DNA from: Latilactobacillus curvatus JCM 1096 = DSM 20019
Lineage (GTDB): Bacteria > Bacillota > Bacilli > Lactobacillales > Lactobacillaceae
NCBI RefSeq assembly: GCF_004101845.1
Contig: NZ_CP026116.1
Span: forward strand, 124,001-188,000
Length of the DNA stretch: 64,000 bases
Reading direction: 5' to 3'
How positions within the stretch are numbered: position 1 is the stretch's first letter; each line of letters starts with the position of its first letter. Under the pieces are notes generated by a model. It did not search any database. It was not told where the DNA came from and saw nothing but the letters and a program-made list of their open reading frames with translations. The translations under genes and the position numbers were made by a program. Positions 1 through 6,938 of the stretch are shown here, one piece after another.

Positions 1-21
1 AGAGGCAGTAAAATTGCCTCT
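1..21. repeat. short inverted repeat at window edge
   Basis: A 7-bp perfect inverted repeat (agaggca / tgcctct) with a 7-nt spacer lies about 46 bp upstream of the broken gene at 68. It has no T-run, so an operator fits better than a terminator, but its upstream context is outside the window. Confidence 0.35.
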
Positions 22-67
22 ATCATGATTGTTCTCTATGATGAAAGCAAACAAGGAGGACGAAACA

Positions 68-394
68 ATGGCATTAGCAAATTTGCATAAATGGGCGTTT
101 TTCTATTTTTCACCAGACTTTTCACCTGAATAAAATACGGTGATTAACCGTAATCCAATGGGAACGTGCGAGATGATTACCGTCGGGTTCGATCCACGTG
201 CTAAAGAAGATGGTTCAATTATTGAAGTCGCTAAGCAATTGAAGGCAGAAGGCATTCAATTTATTGAACTCTGTGGGGGCTTCGGACCAACCTGGACGAC
301 TAAAATTAACGAAGCACTAGACTTCGCCATCCCAGTCGGAGCAGTCATGTATGGTCCAGAATTCAGAAAACAATTGTTTGAAATAATGAACTAA
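68..394 (+). pseudogene. DUF6506-family protein, interrupted by an in-frame stop
   Basis: ATG at 68 follows a strong RBS (aggagg). The reading frame gives MALANLHKWAFFYFSPDFSPE, then TAA at 131-133, and continues in the same frame to 394 with the family-typical core FIELCGGFGPTW and PVGAVMYGPE. Reading through the stop gives about 108 residues, the usual length of this small family of unknown function. A single AAA (Lys) to TAA change would explain the stop. Translation could restart at GTG 140 but no RBS precedes it, so I regard the gene as inactivated. Confidence 0.75.
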
Positions 395-516
395 AGAGTG
401 CGTCAAAAGCGGGTATACTGCGAGCATTAGCCTAACAAGACGAATGATTGCTGAAAGCAATCATTTGACTTGTGTAGCTAAGCACAGCAGTATGCTTTTG
501 AAAGCACGTTTCGGAT
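395..516 (+). repeat. covarying palindromic intergenic element, copy 1
   Basis: The element starts with agagtgcg and ends with aaagcacgttt. Outer arms (gcgtcaaaagcgggtatactgc with gcagtatgcttttgaaagc) and inner arms (aatgattgct / agcaatcatt) are complementary. Conserved boxes gagcattagcc and gtagctaagcac separate the arms. See the findings for the family. Confidence 0.75.
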
Positions 517-640
517 AAGAGTGCGTTCAAGCTGGTCAACTTTTGAGCATTAGCACAGGGAAGCGAATTAGCGACGCAGTCGATGATTTGATTCACAGCG
601 CTAAACGCAGGAACATGGTTTGAAAAGCACGTTTAGGGTT
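517..640 (+). repeat. covarying palindromic intergenic element, copy 2 (tandem)
   Basis: It follows copy 1 directly with the same boxes (agagtgcg, gagcattagc, aaagcacgttt) but different arms, and the pairing is less regular. A right-half piece (gttaaccggaag...gcatgttta) follows at 638-674. Confidence 0.65.
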
Positions 641-679
641 AACCGGAAGGGTATGACTTACAGAGCATGTTTAAACCAA

Positions 680-716
680 AAGCGCCGGCAAAATTAATTT
701 TGTCGGCGCTTTTTTA
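680..716 (+). terminator. rho-independent terminator-like hairpin
   Basis: The stem agcgccggcaaa / ttgtcggcgct is followed by a T6 run. It closes the repeat array upstream of the OppA-like gene. Confidence 0.7.
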
Positions 717-783
717 GGCTTATTATTTAACTTTTGACTGATGATTTGGTATGCTCTACTTATTAAATGTAAGGAGGCGTGTC

Positions 784-2415
784 ATGCAAAGAGGGCGGCA
801 GTTCTTAAAACTTAGTGTTAGTGCAATTTTTATATTCGGGGTGTTCTTATTATGCCAAGTTTCGGGGGTGCAAGCCAAACAGGTTCTTCAGCTTGGCGCG
901 CAAGCACCACTAGATACCATTGATATCTCGACTTCAACGGGATATGGTCAAACAGGGAACATTTATGAAAGTTTATTCCGGCTTGGTGAGAACGGTAAAA
1001 TTGAACCAGGCTTAGCGAAATCGAGTTCAGTTTCAGCTGATGGTAAGACGTGGACATTTAAACTGCGTGATGCCAAGTTCAGTAATGGTGACCCGATTCG
1101 GGCACAAGATTTTGTCTATTCATGGCAACGGACATTGAAACCAGAAACCAAATCACCTTATACAAACCTTTTCAGTAATATCCAAAATGCCCCAGCGATT
1201 GCAAAAGGTGAGCTGGCACCAGACCAACTCGGCATACGGGCAGTGGATGAGCACACGTTGGAAGTCACATTATCCACACCTGTGGCCTACATGAAAACCT
1301 TGATGGCTTATCCATTATTTGCCCCACAGGATCAAAAAGTGGTTGAAAAATATGGTAAGAAGTATGCGACGAATGCGAAATACATGGTGTACTCTGGTCC
1401 GTTTAAGTTAGTTAACTGGAATGGGACGAGTGAGAAGTGGCAATTTGTGAAGAACAATCAATATTGGGATCGCAAAAAGGTAAAATTAGACCAAGTCAAC
1501 TATACCGTGTTAGAAAATACCAGCACCGCGCTTTATCTTTATCAGGAAAAGAAACTGGATTTAACCCAGTTGGATAATCAACAAATTGATAATTATCGGG
1601 ATGATAAAGCATTCCATAGATATCCTTATGCGTTGACGAACTACATTAAATATAACTTCAAATCAGCAGATGAACAGAAAAAAGCACTTTTGAATAACCA
1701 AGACTTTAGATTGGCGATTTCGTTAGCGATTAATCGTAAGACGTTGAATAACCGGCTATTCGGTTCGAAGAAAAACGATATTACTGGTTTCGTGCCAGTG
1801 GGCTTAGCCGACTCCCCTAAGAAGGTGGACTTTGCTAAATCACAAGCCGTGCCAGATACCGTGGATTACAATCAAAAATTAGCGCTTAAACATTGGCATG
1901 AAGCATTGAAAGCGACTGGTCAAAAGAAAGTTGCCCTCACCTTAACGCTTAATTCCGATGATGCCAACGCGTCATATGTTGGTCAATATCTCAAAGGTCA
2001 ACTTGAAAAAGTCTTACCAGGCTTCAAGTTGACATTAAAGACCGTGCCAAGCCAAGTTTCAGCGAGTCGTGATAAAAAAGGCGACTATGATTTATTACTC
2101 GCAGGTTGGGGGGCAGATTTCAAAGACCCAATTTCGTTTTTAGAAATCATGTTACCAGGGGCTGCAAGTAATACCGGCGGCTTCGACAATCCAGAATACA
2201 AAGCTGCCCTTGACCGCGCAATGAATGCCGATGCGAACGATCCTGACAAACGTTGGGCGGACCTCGTGACGGCTGCGCAAGTCATGAATAAAGTCCAAGG
2301 GATTACACCACTCTATCAAAATGATACGGCATACTTGAAGAATCCAAAGGTCAAAGACGTTGTGCATAACACAGCTGGCGCACAATGGAGCTACAAGACG
2401 GCTTATATTAAATAG
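784..2415 (+). CDS. OppA-like peptide ABC transporter substrate-binding protein
   Basis: This 543-residue protein belongs to the SBP_bac_5 (OppA/DppA) family, which binds peptides outside the membrane for ABC import. ATG 784 is chosen over ATG 751 because aaggagg lies at 771-777. A signal peptide spans residues 1 to about 31, ending VQA before KQ. The segment FGVFLLC has no Gly/Ala/Ser before the Cys and is not a convincing lipobox, unlike most Gram-positive OppA proteins. Family features include a YESLF segment, a TWTFKLRDAKFSNGDP segment and DFVYSWQR. No permease or ATPase gene is adjacent, so it either shares a transporter encoded elsewhere or acts in signalling. A terminator follows. Confidence 0.88.
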   Translation: MQRGRQFLKLSVSAIFIFGVFLLCQVSGVQAKQVLQLGAQAPLDTIDISTSTGYGQTGNIYESLFRLGENGKIEPGLAKSSSVSADGKTWTFKLRDAKFSNGDPIRAQDFVYSWQRTLKPETKSPYTNLFSNIQNAPAIAKGELAPDQLGIRAVDEHTLEVTLSTPVAYMKTLMAYPLFAPQDQKVVEKYGKKYATNAKYMVYSGPFKLVNWNGTSEKWQFVKNNQYWDRKKVKLDQVNYTVLENTSTALYLYQEKKLDLTQLDNQQIDNYRDDKAFHRYPYALTNYIKYNFKSADEQKKALLNNQDFRLAISLAINRKTLNNRLFGSKKNDITGFVPVGLADSPKKVDFAKSQAVPDTVDYNQKLALKHWHEALKATGQKKVALTLTLNSDDANASYVGQYLKGQLEKVLPGFKLTLKTVPSQVSASRDKKGDYDLLLAGWGADFKDPISFLEIMLPGAASNTGGFDNPEYKAALDRAMNADANDPDKRWADLVTAAQVMNKVQGITPLYQNDTAYLKNPKVKDVVHNTAGAQWSYKTAYIK

Positions 2416-2499
2416 CGTGTGAATATCAGCCGGTTATAGCCTGAGGATTAACAAGAAAGGCGCCAGTCCAAAATCTATTTTTTGGCTGGCGCCTTTTTT
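2416..2499 (+). terminator. terminator fused to a left half of the intergenic repeat
   Basis: gcgtgtgaatatcagccgg and ctgaggattaac match the left half of the palindromic repeat family. The hairpin ggcgccagtcc...ggctggcgcc with T6 (2458-2499) takes the place of the inner arms. It terminates the OppA-like transcript. Confidence 0.8.
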
Positions 2500-2576
2500 G
2501 TATAAACAAATCATTATGGTTCTGAATTTTGCTGTGCTAAAGTAAGGGTATTCAATAAAAGAAAGAGGGACCTTAA

Positions 2577-2984
2577 ATGGCAAAACAATATGAAACAACG
2601 ATGATTAATGAAGGGGGCCGCAATGGCTTCGTTTATTCACCCGATCAAGCAAAGAAATATGTAATCAAGTCACCAGGGACAGACCCATCAGGGAAGAGTA
2701 CAAATCCAGAGCAACTCTTTGCAGCCGGCTATAGTTCTTGCTTTAACAGTGCCTTAGATGTTGTCCTTAACCAAGAACATATTAAAGGCGAACCCACGAT
2801 TAAGGCGACTGTTTCCCTTTATAGTGATGGCCCTGCCAATTATTATATTGGTGTTGATCTTTTCGGTCACATCGAAGGTTTATCAGAAGAAGAAACAATG
2901 AAGTATCTCAAAAAAGCAGACGAAATTTGCCCATACTCAAAGGCAACTCGTGGCAATATTGATGTCACGATTAATGTGATGTAA
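2577..2984 (+). CDS. ohr: organic hydroperoxide resistance protein (Ohr/OsmC family)
   Basis: The 135-residue protein is a cysteine-based peroxidase that reduces organic hydroperoxides in the cytoplasm. The two redox cysteines sit in the expected contexts, SSCFNSAL (about residue 55) and ICPYSKATRGN (about residue 117). The Ohr-type segment TNPEQLFAAGY is present. Length is typical of Ohr. The RBS gaaagaggg precedes ATG 2577, and a terminator lies just behind the gene, so it is monocistronic. No OhrR-type MarR regulator is adjacent, so regulation cannot be read from the context. Confidence 0.92.
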   Translation: MAKQYETTMINEGGRNGFVYSPDQAKKYVIKSPGTDPSGKSTNPEQLFAAGYSSCFNSALDVVLNQEHIKGEPTIKATVSLYSDGPANYYIGVDLFGHIEGLSEEETMKYLKKADEICPYSKATRGNIDVTINVM

Positions 2985-2992
2985 ATCATTCA

Positions 2993-3024
2993 AAAAGGAA
3001 TCAGCGACTGCTGATTCCTTTTTT
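2993..3024. terminator. bidirectional terminator between ohr and the GST-like gene
   Basis: Stem aaggaatcag / ctgattcctt with T6 on the plus strand and A5 on the other side. It sits between convergent genes. Confidence 0.85.
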
Positions 3025-3029
3025 GGTGA

Positions 3030-3659
3030 TTAAGCTTTCAATGAATGTGGTTTGCCTTCTTGTTTGAGGACGGATTGCACGGCTGGGTCTTGTCGCATGT
3101 GTTGATCAAAACGATCCAGATTAGGGAAGTCAGCCAATGAAAATGCGAGTCGTTGACACCAATTCGTCATGACAAATAGATAGGCATCTGGTGCACTGAA
3201 CTGATTAGCAACTAAGAAGGACTGGTCCGCTAACGCTTTTTCAACATAAGCAAGCCGTGGGAGAACTCGCGAACGGACTAAATCTTGGCTTTCGGGTGTA
3301 TTGGGGAGCCAATTGCCTTTACGAAATGGTGAGATGAAGTTTTTATGCAATTCAGTGGCGATGTAATTCAGCCAAGTGCGTTGTTGCCAGTACTGTTCAG
3401 TGGCATAGTCCGCCATTAATGGCAGCGGACTTTGTTGACTGATGTATTCCAAAATAACGGCGCATTCAGTCATGAACTCGCCCGATTCAGTTTGTAAGGC
3501 TGGGACGTAATTCTTCGGATTGAGCTGATGATAATCACCAAGTGATGTGGTATGGGGATCTAAGTTAACGGGCGTAACGGTGTAGGGCAGCCGACTCTTC
3601 TCAAGTAAGATATGTGCGATAAGTGAGCTAGCACCAGAAGCATAAAATAAAGTATTCAT
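3030..3659 (-). CDS. glutathione S-transferase family protein
   Basis: This 209-residue protein has an N-terminal thioredoxin-like GST domain (MNTLFYASGASSLIAHILL; NYVPALQTESGEFMTECAVILEYI) and a helical C-terminal domain (YLFVMTNW). The start is the ATG at 3657-3659, preceded by aaaggag; an upstream in-frame start at 3719 lacks an RBS. GSTs conjugate or reduce electrophiles with a thiol cofactor; substrate and cofactor cannot be deduced here, and lactobacilli often import rather than make glutathione. It is convergent with ohr, and both fit a stress or detoxification role, but they do not share a transcript. Confidence 0.82.
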   Translation of the reverse strand: MNTLFYASGASSLIAHILLEKSRLPYTVTPVNLDPHTTSLGDYHQLNPKNYVPALQTESGEFMTECAVILEYISQQSPLPLMADYATEQYWQQRTWLNYIATELHKNFISPFRKGNWLPNTPESQDLVRSRVLPRLAYVEKALADQSFLVANQFSAPDAYLFVMTNWCQRLAFSLADFPNLDRFDQHMRQDPAVQSVLKQEGKPHSLKA

Positions 3660-3757
3660 CGATCCAATCTCCTTTGAGTAATACAACCAGATTGTAGGGG
3701 TAACGGTGATGAATTGCAATTATAATGGAATTGATGAAAGATAATGCAATCATATTT

Positions 3758-3772
3758 TGAAAGCGCTATAAT
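3758..3772 (+). promoter_or_regulatory. cre-like site overlapping a -10 box
   Basis: TGAAAGCGCTATAA differs by one base from the CcpA consensus TGWAANCGNTNWCA, and its right part forms the -10 hexamer tataat (3767-3772) upstream of the gene at 3803. CcpA binding here would block RNA polymerase. Inferred only. Confidence 0.45.
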
Positions 3773-3802
3773 ATCAATAATTGAAGATTGGGGGGATGTT
3801 GA

Positions 3803-4093
3803 ATGAGTACGAAAGACTATTTTAAATTCTTTACAACAACGTCACTGACTGGTAACGGGCAGCGCGGTTATCTGATGTCTGTGGAACAACCAATTGATGC
3901 TGCAACGTTGAAACAAGCCTTTGGCAATGTTGTTAGTTATTTTGATCAATATGGGGATAGCTTCCAGTTTACATCGCCATTTTCGATTGAACAGTTAGAA
4001 ACGGTGGTCACAGAACAAACAACGCTCAAATTAGGTGACTTCAAAATTGTGAACCGTGCGGGGTTACATGGGATTGGAAATGGATTGGTTTAA
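3803..4093 (+). CDS. hypothetical protein, 96 residues
   Basis: I do not recognise this small soluble-looking protein. ATG 3803 has a good RBS (gggggatg). The sequence is rich in Thr and Gln, has no signal peptide or membrane segment, and has a C-terminal half with LETVVTEQTTLKLGDFKIVN. A strong terminator follows directly, so it is a single-gene unit. A cre-like element overlaps its likely -10 box, suggesting catabolite control. Codon use resembles the neighbours, which argues for a real gene. Confidence 0.65.
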   Translation: MSTKDYFKFFTTTSLTGNGQRGYLMSVEQPIDAATLKQAFGNVVSYFDQYGDSFQFTSPFSIEQLETVVTEQTTLKLGDFKIVNRAGLHGIGNGLV

Positions 4094-4094
4094 A

Positions 4095-4140
4095 AAAGAG
4101 GATTGAGACAAAAGTTGCTTTTGTCTCAATCCCTTTTTGG
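4095..4140. terminator. bidirectional terminator
   Basis: Stem gattgagacaaaag / cttttgtctcaatc with T5 after it and A6 before it. It ends the 3803 gene and merges with the repeat element that follows. Confidence 0.85.
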
Positions 4141-4290
4141 ATGGTCGAACTTTAATCGGCTGATACCACACTCTAAACGTGTTCTACCAGCTATCTCCTT
4201 CCGGTTAACCCTGAACGTCAAACGATTGCTGTGCAATCCTTCGCCATTCTGTGTTAATCCTCAGAAGATAATCGGTTGATGTCACACTCT
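4141..4290 (-). repeat. covarying palindromic intergenic element (minus orientation, one full copy plus a partial copy)
   Basis: Read on the minus strand it starts agagtgtgacatcaaccg, has the boxes tgaggattaac and ggttaaccggaag, inner arms gattgc / gcaatc, and ends aacacgttt. A second agagtgtgg start follows and runs into the terminator at 4095-4140. Confidence 0.7.
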
Positions 4291-4291
4291 T

Positions 4292-4639
4292 TTAATTTCT
4301 AGCGTATTTATGTGGATCGGCGTAGTTGAAGAAATCGGCTTTGGCAGTATAATCACCACGATAAACGCCGTTCCAGCCAGCACGTTGGCCAAACGCTCCT
4401 AAATCAATTAGTAAGTGTTCCTCATCCTTAGTGAGATGAATTTTACCAAAGCCAACACTATAGATATAATTTGCGAGACGATTGACGAGTGCTTCGGGAT
4501 TACTTACCGTGTCGATTTTAAGATAAACCTGGAGTAAAACATCGGTAATATCTAACAGTGCATTTGATTTATCCGGATGCGCCATTAGACTGTTGTAAAG
4601 TGTATGGATGTTTTCTTTTGTAATTGATAAACTTGTCAT
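4292..4639 (-). CDS. class IIa bacteriocin immunity protein (enterocin A immunity type)
   Basis: The 115-residue protein resembles the EntA_Immun family, helical-bundle cytoplasmic proteins that protect against pediocin-like bacteriocins at the mannose PTS. The C-terminal half follows the enterocin A immunity pattern: NRLANYIYSVGFGKI, an acidic LTKDEEHLL helix, then RAGWNGVYRGDY. It lies on the strand opposite to the spp genes and no bacteriocin structural gene is adjacent. It is therefore an orphan immunity gene that may still give cross-protection against competitors. The ATG at 4639 is preceded by ggaggggt on the minus strand. Confidence 0.8.
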   Translation of the reverse strand: MTSLSITKENIHTLYNSLMAHPDKSNALLDITDVLLQVYLKIDTVSNPEALVNRLANYIYSVGFGKIHLTKDEEHLLIDLGAFGQRAGWNGVYRGDYTAKADFFNYADPHKYARN

Positions 4640-4723
4640 TTAAACCCCTCCGTATTACAATAATTCACACTAGTTATAGTTCCCTTTTAGTTATTTGTCA
4701 ATGATGCAAATAAGCGCTATGAC

Positions 4724-4759
4724 GATTAACGTTTAATTTTAAACGTTAATCTTTTTTTT
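4724..4759 (+). terminator. perfect 12-bp palindrome followed by T8; possible operator as well
   Basis: gattaacgttta / taaacgttaatc with a 4-nt loop and T8 looks like a terminator on the plus strand, yet no plus-strand gene lies upstream. Its two AACGTT cores resemble the repeats in front of sppIP, so it may be an altered regulator site or the end of a lost gene. Confidence 0.5.
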
Positions 4760-4854
4760 GAATATTGATCGAATCTTGGTCCATAATAAAGTTTGTCAGA
4801 GACTTAGTTGGCCAATTAAAGTACTGAGAACTATTGTGATTAGGAGGATGTCAT

Positions 4855-5109
4855 TTGAGCTTATTACTGAATCAATTTCAGAATTATCAAAAGATTCTTT
4901 CTTTGGTAATGTCAATTATCATTATTGTCGCTGTCTATCTGAACGACTCACAACCGGTTTTAGCAGTTTTAATTGTTTTAGGCATTGCTAGTTTAGGGGA
5001 ACACTTCTTACTTTATTCATCGAATATTGAAAGTAATTGGGCAGGAAAAGTGGACCTAATGTTTAAGATAGCTTGCTTATTATATGTGTTGTATAAATTT
5101 TCGGATTAG
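4855..5109 (+). CDS. small two- or three-segment membrane protein, bacteriocin locus
   Basis: The 84-residue protein has hydrophobic segments at about 14-29 (SLVMSIIIIVAVYL), 34-48 (PVLAVLIVLGIASLG) and 68-80. The start is TTG 4855, chosen because aggagg sits 7 nt upstream (4842-4847). I do not recognise a family. It lies between the immunity gene and sppIP and has its own terminator, so it may be an accessory or immunity-like membrane protein of the sakacin locus, but that is inference from position only. Confidence 0.6.
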   Translation: MSLLLNQFQNYQKILSLVMSIIIIVAVYLNDSQPVLAVLIVLGIASLGEHFLLYSSNIESNWAGKVDLMFKIACLLYVLYKFSD

Positions 5110-5124
5110 TTAAATATTCCTAAT

Positions 5125-5170
5125 AAAAAGGTTGGCATAAAATCATTTTATGCCAACCTTTTTATTTTTT
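5125..5170 (+). terminator. rho-independent terminator
   Basis: Stem aaaggttggcataaaat / attttatgccaaccttt with a T-rich tail. It separates the 4855 gene from the sppIP promoter. Confidence 0.88.
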
Positions 5171-5182
5171 ATAAACCGTAAT

Positions 5183-5250
5183 TAACGTTAATCATAAAAA
5201 TGATAACGTTAATTTTAAAAAATAAGTTAATCTTGTGAATTATGTATAAT
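5183..5250 (+). promoter_or_regulatory. sppIP promoter with paired SppR-type repeats
   Basis: Two identical 10-mers taacgttaat stand at 5183-5192 and 5204-5213, 21 bp apart, i.e. two helical turns. A tataat -10 box is at 5245-5250. This is the layout of pheromone-regulated class II bacteriocin promoters bound by LytTR-type response regulators. The repeats and -10 are seen directly; binding by SppR is inferred, and no sppR lies in the window. Confidence 0.75.
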
Positions 5251-5278
5251 TTGATTAGACTAAAGAATAGGAGAAAGT

Positions 5279-5392
5279 ATGATGATCTTTAAAGAACTTT
5301 CAGAAAAAGAATTGCAAAAAATAAACGGTGGTATGGCAGGAAATAGTTCTAATTTTATTCATAAGATTAAACAAATTTTTACCCATCGTTAA
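5279..5392 (+). CDS. sppIP: sakacin P inducing peptide precursor (double-glycine leader pheromone)
   Basis: A 37-residue precursor. The leader MMIFKELSEKELQKINGG has the double-glycine cleavage signature, and the mature part is MAGNSSNFIHKIKQIFTHR, which agrees with the published L. sakei sakacin P inducing peptide as I remember it. The RBS aggagaaag precedes two ATGs (5279, 5282); I took the first. The exported peptide normally activates the SppK/SppR two-component system and the sakacin P operons. Here the kinase gene that follows is truncated by an IS, and neither a response regulator nor the exporter is in the window. The gene itself looks intact. Confidence 0.9.
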   Translation: MMIFKELSEKELQKINGGMAGNSSNFIHKIKQIFTHR

Positions 5393-5410
5393 GATAGGTT
5401 GTTGGTGAGC

Positions 5411-5790
5411 ATGTTATATACGGATGTATCGGTTTCCTTAATGCAAAATTTTGTTGCTATCTTATTAATTTTTCTATTATATAGATATATTCAAAGAAAG
5501 ATAACATTTAAACGGATCATATTAGATATTTTAATAGCGATTATTTTTTCAATATTATATCTGTTTATTTCAGATGCGTCATTACTTGTAATGGTATTAA
5601 TGCGATTAGGGTGGCATTTTCATCAACAAAAAGAAAATAAGATAAAAACGACTGATACAGCTAATTTAATTCTAATTATCGTGATCCAGTTATTGTTAGT
5701 TGCGGTTGGGACTATTATTAGTCAGTTTACCATATCGATTATCAAAAGTGATTTCAGCCAAAATATATTGAACAATAGTGCAACAGATAT
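5411..5790 (+). pseudogene. sppK: N-terminal remnant of the SppK sensor histidine kinase
   Basis: The fragment encodes hydrophobic transmembrane segments (AILLIFLLYRYI, DILIAIIFSILYLFI, LILIIVIQLLLVAVGTII) typical of the sensor part of HPK10-type bacteriocin kinases. It follows sppIP by 18 bp, as in the sakacin P operon. Coding stops where the IS3-family terminal repeat begins at 5791; the frame runs 28 nt into the IS and ends at 5818. Dimerisation and ATPase domains are absent, so it cannot signal. GTG 5405 is an alternative start. Confidence 0.8.
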
Positions 5791-5868
5791 TGCTCCTATC
5801 CTAGTATTTGGTACATAAATTTCTGAACAGTTGTGCCATAATTAATAAAACAAGATAGGAGCATTCCA

Positions 5869-6132
5869 ATGAAACGATATCAAGATGATTTTAAAGCCAG
5901 CATTGTGAAGATGCATCGTGAAGAGAAAAGATCTATTCGCTCGCTTTCCGAGGAATACGGTGTTTCTCCAGCCGCAATTCATAACTGGGTTAAAGGCGCT
6001 AAATCAGTTGAGCTAGAAGACGGTACTGAAGTAACGTCCAAAGAATTCAAACAACTTCAAAAGGAAAATCAGCGATTAAAGGAGGAACTCGAAATTTTAA
6101 AAGCTGCGGCGGTGTTACTGGGAAAGCATTAG
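5869..6132 (+). CDS. IS3-family transposase OrfA
   Basis: The 87-residue protein has an N-terminal helix-turn-helix (RSIRSLSEEYGVSPAAIHNWV) that binds the IS ends and a C-terminal coiled coil (FKQLQKENQRLKEELEILKAA) for multimerisation. Near its end the heptamer GGGAAAG (6120-6126) is positioned as G GGA AAG in the reading frame, a canonical -1 slippery site, and orfB lies in the -1 frame. Frameshifting would yield the OrfAB transposase. Confidence 0.9.
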   Translation: MKRYQDDFKASIVKMHREEKRSIRSLSEEYGVSPAAIHNWVKGAKSVELEDGTEVTSKEFKQLQKENQRLKEELEILKAAAVLLGKH

Positions 6133-6170
6133 GACGAATTAATTGCCTTGTCTTCATAGAAGATCAGTTA

Positions 6171-6938
6171 TTGCGACACCGCTTATCAATTATTCTTTCG
6201 GCACTGAAATTACCGCGCAGCACCTATTACCATTGGAAAAGATATCAACCTAGTCAACACGAACGTGTTGATAATCAACTCAAAGAAAAAATTAAATTGA
6301 TTTGGGAAAATAATTATCGTGCCTATGGTTATCCACGAATAACGATGGTGCTTCGCAAGTCAGGCATCTGTGTTGGGTCAAAACGAATTTTACGATTAAT
6401 GAGGGAAATGGAGATTCACTCTTTAATGAATCGGCGATTTAAAAAACCTGGCACTCATGTGGATCATTCACAACGCCCCAATTTAATCAAGCACCAGCCC
6501 AATGCAAGGATATGGCGTGCTGACATTACTTATTTGGAATTACGTCCAGGAACCTGGGTTTATCTCAGTTCTATTTACGAACCAAAGGTTCATCAAGTTC
6601 TTGCTTTCAAGATTGGTCGTCAGATGGAGGCGACGTTAGTTGTAGAAACGATTAATCAGGCGCTTGAATATCATCAAAAGCCACAATATTTTCACTCTGA
6701 CATGGGTTCACAGTACACCAGCAACGAAGTTGAAACTTTACTTGAACGGCATCAGATTAGCCACTCATACTCAAAACAAGGTTATCCTTATGATAATGGG
6801 CCAATTGAAGCTTTTCACTCATTGTTGAAGAGAGAGTTTGCCTTTCAAACAACTTTTTCCAATTTTGAGGACTTGGTAATCCGAACCTCAAATTACATCA
6901 GTTGGTTTAATTCCGACAGAATTAGAACGAGTGTTTAG
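6171..6938 (+). CDS. IS3-family transposase OrfB (DDE integrase domain)
   Basis: At least 255 residues; the open frame extends upstream to the orfA overlap, consistent with production as an OrfAB fusion by -1 frameshifting rather than from the TTG at 6171. The integrase core shows the DDE triad in RADITYL, HSDMGSQYTS and NGPIEAFHSLLKRE. It ends just before the right terminal repeat, as expected for a complete copy. No internal stops are seen, so the element may still be mobile. Confidence 0.88.
   Translation: MRHRLSIILSALKLPRSTYYHWKRYQPSQHERVDNQLKEKIKLIWENNYRAYGYPRITMVLRKSGICVGSKRILRLMREMEIHSLMNRRFKKPGTHVDHSQRPNLIKHQPNARIWRADITYLELRPGTWVYLSSIYEPKVHQVLAFKIGRQMEATLVVETINQALEYHQKPQYFHSDMGSQYTSNEVETLLERHQISHSYSKQGYPYDNGPIEAFHSLLKREFAFQTTFSNFEDLVIRTSNYISWFNSDRIRTSV

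Noticed and set aside
830-1057. Minus-strand frame inside the OppA-like gene
   Set aside because: It lies wholly in the codon shadow of a clear gene and has no RBS or family signature; the same applies to other antisense frames under gapA, pgk, eno, EIIBC, asnB and pepX.
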